From Sipunculus nudus (lineage: Eukaryota > Annelida > Sipuncula > Golfingiida > Sipunculidae), in the NCBI GenBank assembly GCA_026874595.1, contig CM049307.1:26946362-27010361 (forward strand): a stretch of DNA of 64,000 nucleotides, given 5' to 3'. The notes below the pieces were generated by a model. It ran no database searches, was not told the origin of the DNA, and saw only the letters and a program-made list of their open reading frames with translations. Below, one piece after another: positions 59,967-64,000 of the stretch. A program made the translations under genes and the position numbers. Position 1 is the first letter of the stretch, and the number at the start of each line of letters is the position of its first letter.

Positions 59967-60160
59967 TTATAAGTTTACTATATCAACTCCCATCAAGATC
60001 ATCTCCATCTGTTCTGTCTGTGCCATCTGGTCAGGGTCGATACTTTCTTTCAGCTTCTGTAGCATGTACCTGGTTGATATGTAGTAAAGTCGGCAGCCAC
60101 TTGTATATATCAATGCAGATTCATTGCATCTCTGGTCTGTTATACAATGTGTCACCCAGC
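59967..60160 (-). CDS. Possible terminal exon, unidentified
   Basis: The minus-strand open frame ends LKESIDPDQMAQTEQMEMIL and a few residues more before TAA at 59967. The composition is coding-like (acidic and Met/Gln-rich). Possible acceptors are ACATATCAACCAG (exon from about 60070) or TTGTATAACAG (about 60150); neither is strong. A GTAAAC donor just before the stop would allow splicing onward, but its phase does not fit the exon at 59535. It could be a chance frame. Confidence 0.22.
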
Positions 60161-60520
60161 AACAAGTCAAAAGAGATATATTCATTAATGAAGTACACTT
60201 GTACACATGCTTGGTGTAACCTTCTGCTTATGGTATGTGTGTGTATCGGAGTGGAGGTGGTTAGAATACAAATTTCAATGGTAACAACAATACTGCACCA
60301 TGAATTTACTGCAATACACTGTGAAAAGCTTCACTTGAAAAGATTTCCTCAGCATACATCTGTAACTGTCTTAAAAAGAGGCCGAGGGAAAGGAAAACAA
60401 TGCATTAGGTTGAAACTCTTCATTTTTTGTGATGAGTGGACTTCATATACATCCTGTGGGCACTCAGACGTTTATGCTCGAAAAAATTTTAAAACATGGG
60501 GAAAAAGTTTTGGAAACTGA

Positions 60521-63474
60521 AAATTTATCTATTACATATTAGGGCACAAATAATTTGGTCTTATAACAAAATGCTTAATCTGATTAGCTTTAGTGCCAAA
60601 TTAAATCAAATAGCCTTTTTTATGCAAAGCCTAGATAATTCTTAATATGCAGTGGGAAAATTGTAGTACACAGTGTGTACACATGTATAAAGGTTTATAA
60701 ATGCTGTTTGTAGCTGATCAAAAAACAAAGTACTGTCAGGATCTAATTTTTTATTTCATATATCTCAATTGTATGTTTATAAGGCTTGCTAAAGCAAGAA
60801 TAATGTTTGTTTACCAATGACAACACCACAACAATAATAAAATTGACTTGTAAGCCTATTCTCGACCCCTTTTCCAAACGCTGCAATGTAAGCTGTAAAA
60901 GTATTACAAGACAAAGAAATGTCTGTAACCATGAATGCCAACTATCTCTTCTTAGGCTCATGGCAATATAGCTGCTGAACCATCTTTGTTAAGTCAAAGA
61001 TTTCTTCCAGCTTTCATCAGGGTCTCAGTAACATTAAATGATGTCACTCTACAAACAAAATACAAAACGGAACAGTTTAAGGGCTTAAAACAGTAAAACT
61101 ACCAGCACATTCATATCAAAATCTGTCACTTGTTCAGCTGGTTTTGCTTAATGATAGCAGGACCCTGACTTTCAACGCTCATCAATGAACTGTGGTGGAT
61201 AACAAATATTCTAAAAATAAAGCCTTAAGTATGAACATTACATATAGACTACTTGTTAGCCATCTACTGGCAGCATGGCAGCTAGAGCATGAACAACGCT
61301 GGATAAGAATACACTTTGATTAATGGATACATCATATCAAAACCTCACAAGCATCAAGAAGAACTAGTGGTCTGAAATATATATTAAGGAGGCATACACT
61401 ATAGTTCTTGCATGTACATCATGAGAATTAAATCAAAAGTCTAGAATGATGAGATAATCTTCTGTCAAAATGTTTCGGACACCGTCACACCACCAGATGA
61501 ATTTTGTGATGTTATTACCAATCATCTGTTCCGACATATTAAATCAACACTTAAAAAAATAAGTTTGTTAACTGATATTTGTTTCACATAAAGCAAAGAA
61601 GATTAGACAGGAAATATATAAATATTTCCAACGCATAGAGATAATCAGTGAAATGGCAAGCTTAAGTATTTTGTACTGTGTATACCTCTCTGCCAATACT
61701 GACCTGTCTAAACCTGCTTAATCTGAACAAATGGTGACCTCACCAGTATCTAAGATGTTACTTTTGGTTGCTCTATTTCAAACTATCTCTGCGGGGTGGG
61801 ACAATAGGTGTACAGACTACTTATATACAACTAGCTCTTTCCAGCTAATTTGATTTTAACATTTTGATAAACCATACAGTTCTTTGAAAATCTGTTTTGA
61901 AAACAATTTATTGGAGTTTTTTCATGAAGTCTCCTGAAAAAATAGCTGTCAATGTCCTCATCAACAAGTGTGGCACAGAACTGTCATGTCACCACCTACA
62001 CTGATATCAATGTCAGTGATCATAACCTTGATAAAAGCAAAGATATTTTACTGGCAATACTAAAATGAACATACAGTCTTTTAAATGTGGGAAACATTTT
62101 CTGTTGACACAATGTCACATTTTTGTATCAGTTTGCGTCACATATTGTTTGTTGTCACACAGTGCAACAACACATACAACGTGCAAAATGTTTGCCTGGT
62201 TCAATGTCTTCTGCTTGTCATCAGATACCGTTTTTTTAAACACTTCCTTCACGTTAATGTCAACATCTGTCTTGTGAGTCTTGTTGTTTCTCTTCCTGTC
62301 GGTCACTTGTAATTGTCTCCACTCACTGTCCGTCTAAAACAAAGAGGGTACATGCAACCTGAAGATCACATCATTACATATATATATAACCATTTGTTTC
62401 ATGAAATATAAGAATCCGTAAAAGAATCTCTAAAACAGGTTACAAGGAACATCAATTTTTTTTATATAGTAATTTTCTTGTTTCTAATGTTGGTTTCTCC
62501 AACTTTCTAAAATTTCAAGTTTTTCAGGGCCATCATCACTGCATTCAAATTGCCACCTGGCTGAATAAAAGCGTCATTTAACCTTTAATTCGTATGTCCA
62601 TGATGAAATGAAATGATAATAGGGATAATCCATGGGTAAAAACATCAGCAAAAGGAGAAAGAAAATGAATCTAGCAGACTGCCCCTGTATTTAAGAAATT
62701 TGTGTTAAGAATTTACTGTTAAACATATATTTTCTATGCCAATGCAAATATCAATCCAGGATCTGTTCTACTGCGTGTGAAAGTTACACAACATTTTTCA
62801 AATCTGTCAGCTTTGGCATAAAAACAGAAGTGGGCTCCAGAGGAACAATTTCAATATTTAAACAATCCCTTCACTAACCACCCCCCCCCCCCCCAACCAA
62901 TAATGATGTTAATTTTGAAGAACACTGATTTTACAGCTGATGGCAAGCAATCTATCCTTCAATATCTTGAAGCAACAGGTGGTTCTGGTGAGATGGCCAA
63001 TTCATAACAATAATATAAAAAGTGTTGTAATTCTAGTATTTTAAATACAATTTGTTTTATTTATTACCACTCGACCAGGGACAAAGCCCACACTAAAAAT
63101 TGGTATCATCATGCTGTTAATTTATAACTACAGTAATAATGACTAGATTCTAACAGAGAGAGGGCTCTACTTTATGATACCAAAGATGGTGTGGTTGCAG
63201 GTTGATTATGCTTTTCAGTGTGGTACACCGACTGATGTACTTGATGCTTTTCAAATAAGAGTCATGATCACTATCACAGACTTCACATATACAGACTAAA
63301 TTTAATGGCTTTTTATGTACAGACCTTACTTTGAACACTAGATATAAATTATGCACGATTTTATAAAAAAGACACATTTTACCCTGAAGTTCTGATACTA
63401 AAAGGAAATGAGTAAATTAATTAAAGAAGGCAAACTTATGCATATTTCAAGACTTTTCATAATTTCTTGGTCAT
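60521..63474. other. Intergenic or intronic, AT-rich
   Basis: Apart from the weak candidate exon at 62115-62333 and a C run at 62881-62894, no feature could be supported. Confidence 0.4.
62115..62333 (-). CDS. Possible exon downstream of the RBM45-like gene
   Basis: The acceptor CTCTTTGTTTTAG at 62334-62346 opens a 72-codon frame that starts TDSEWRQLQVTDRKRNNKTH and ends at TGA (62115). The first half is hydrophilic and plausible; the second half (CVVALCDNKQYV) is less so. It may be an alternative last exon, part of another gene, or chance. Confidence 0.2.
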   Translation of the reverse strand, partial: TDSEWRQLQVTDRKRNNKTHKTDVDINVKEVFKKTVSDDKQKTLNQANILHVVCVVALCDNKQYVTQTDTKM

Positions 63475-63480
63475 TTTATT
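63475..63480 (-). terminator. Candidate polyadenylation signal for the RBM45-like gene
   Basis: AATAAA on the - strand about 220 nt after the stop codon at 63697, with T-rich sequence around it. Position fits a short 3' UTR; no direct evidence. Confidence 0.35.
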
Positions 63481-63696
63481 TAAAATTTTGTGACACATTG
63501 GTTTCAAATTTTCAGACACATGAACTTCAAAGATATTTATGGTTATATGAACCAATGGATTAAATATTAAAATCATGATAGTACATTTTTAGCCTTCCCT
63601 TTGAATTAGCTTTGCAAAACTATATTATTTTGTTAATGTTCCAGAAGTAGCGGATATCATGTACTGACCTTTCTGAAGAACCCATTGCTGACCAGA

Positions 63697-63884
63697 TCAG
63701 TGAATGCGGGCCTTTTTCTCTTCTTCATGCCCTTCACTACTACCCCATCGACGTTTGGTCCCTTGTTCAGGGTCAGCCACCATCACTTTGAGCCGCATGT
63801 CACACACAAACTGACCATGCAGAGTCTTAATGGCATTCTCTGCTGCTTCCTTGGAGGCATACCTTGCATATCCATAGTTTTTCC
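63697..63884 (-). CDS. RBM45: RBM45-like RNA-binding protein, last coding exon
   Basis: On the - strand the acceptor TATATGATTGCAG ends at 63885. The exon reads GKNYGYARYASKEAAENAI, then LHGQFVCDMRLKVMVADPEQ, and ends EEEKKARIH at the TGA (63697-63699). This is the RNP1-containing second half of an RRM and closely resembles the C terminus of vertebrate RBM45 (GKNVGYAKYADRISANDAI and GVRLKVMLADSP). Like the vertebrate protein it ends in a short basic tail, here a little longer. RBM45 binds GC/GAC-rich RNA and is a nuclear protein (family knowledge). The remaining exons would lie beyond 64000. RRM families are similar to one another, so the symbol is likely but not certain. Confidence 0.82.
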
Positions 63885-64000
63885 CTGCAATCATATATGA
63901 GCATCATTCAGTAATGAAGAGAATTCTTTCATGTATAAATGAAAAAATTTAACTTGAAATGACACGCAAGTCTTCAGTATAAAGTTGGCCACAAAACAAA

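Noticed and set aside
60020-60520. 166-codon + frame
   Set aside because: Cys/His/Ser-rich translation without motif; overlaps a more coding-like minus frame; no start or splice support.

Overview
The window is animal nuclear DNA: AT-rich, intron-dominated and loaded with repeats. GT-AG introns, large introns and repeat signatures (TAGCTCAGCTGAC blocks followed by GTCCGTCCGTC, and GGTGGCGCCACC blocks) suggest a marine lophotrochozoan, most likely a bivalve mollusc. The phylum is an inference; no mitochondrial or ribosomal marker is present.

The one large gene is an orthologue of RBBP6 (retinoblastoma-binding E3 ubiquitin ligase and pre-mRNA 3'-processing factor) on the + strand. Sixteen coding exons from 10828 to 42512 splice in one continuous frame of about 1,637 codons. 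In order they encode a linker after the DWNN domain, a CCHC zinc knuckle, a C4C4 RING/U-box, a proline-rich region with a heptad expansion, SR-repeat regions, a long charged tail and a lysine/histidine-rich C terminus. The DWNN (ubiquitin-like) exons were not found and must lie upstream of base 1. A 16-kb intron (10892-26990) separates the first two exons seen. The 3' UTR probably ends near 43.86 kb.

At the far right, on the - strand, 63697-63884 is the last coding exon of an RBM45-like RNA-binding protein (second half of its final RRM). Between the two genes, a minus-strand exon pair (59535-58814) with a nearby AATAAA looks like the 3' end of an unidentified gene, and a few weaker candidate exons are recorded.

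The rest is mostly mobile and repetitive DNA. Notable items are two miniature LTR elements (7979-8412 and 15177-15624) whose LTRs carry tRNA-like A/B-box motifs and, in one copy, a primer-binding site matching proline tRNA; an exact 448-bp tandem duplication (9215-10111); several TIR elements (8565-10216, 24.2-25.6 kb, 34574-35464, 44867-51178); a six-unit array of about 280 bp bracketed by 14-bp inverted repeats (47458-49448); a composite modular repeat present as a 4.5-kb copy (1073-5555), a reverse-orientation copy (53128-54951) and shorter copies sharing one end; and a 51.7-55.6 kb zone with decayed Polinton/Maverick-type integrase fragments. No CRISPR, operon or bacterial feature is expected or seen. 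All homology statements are by eye.
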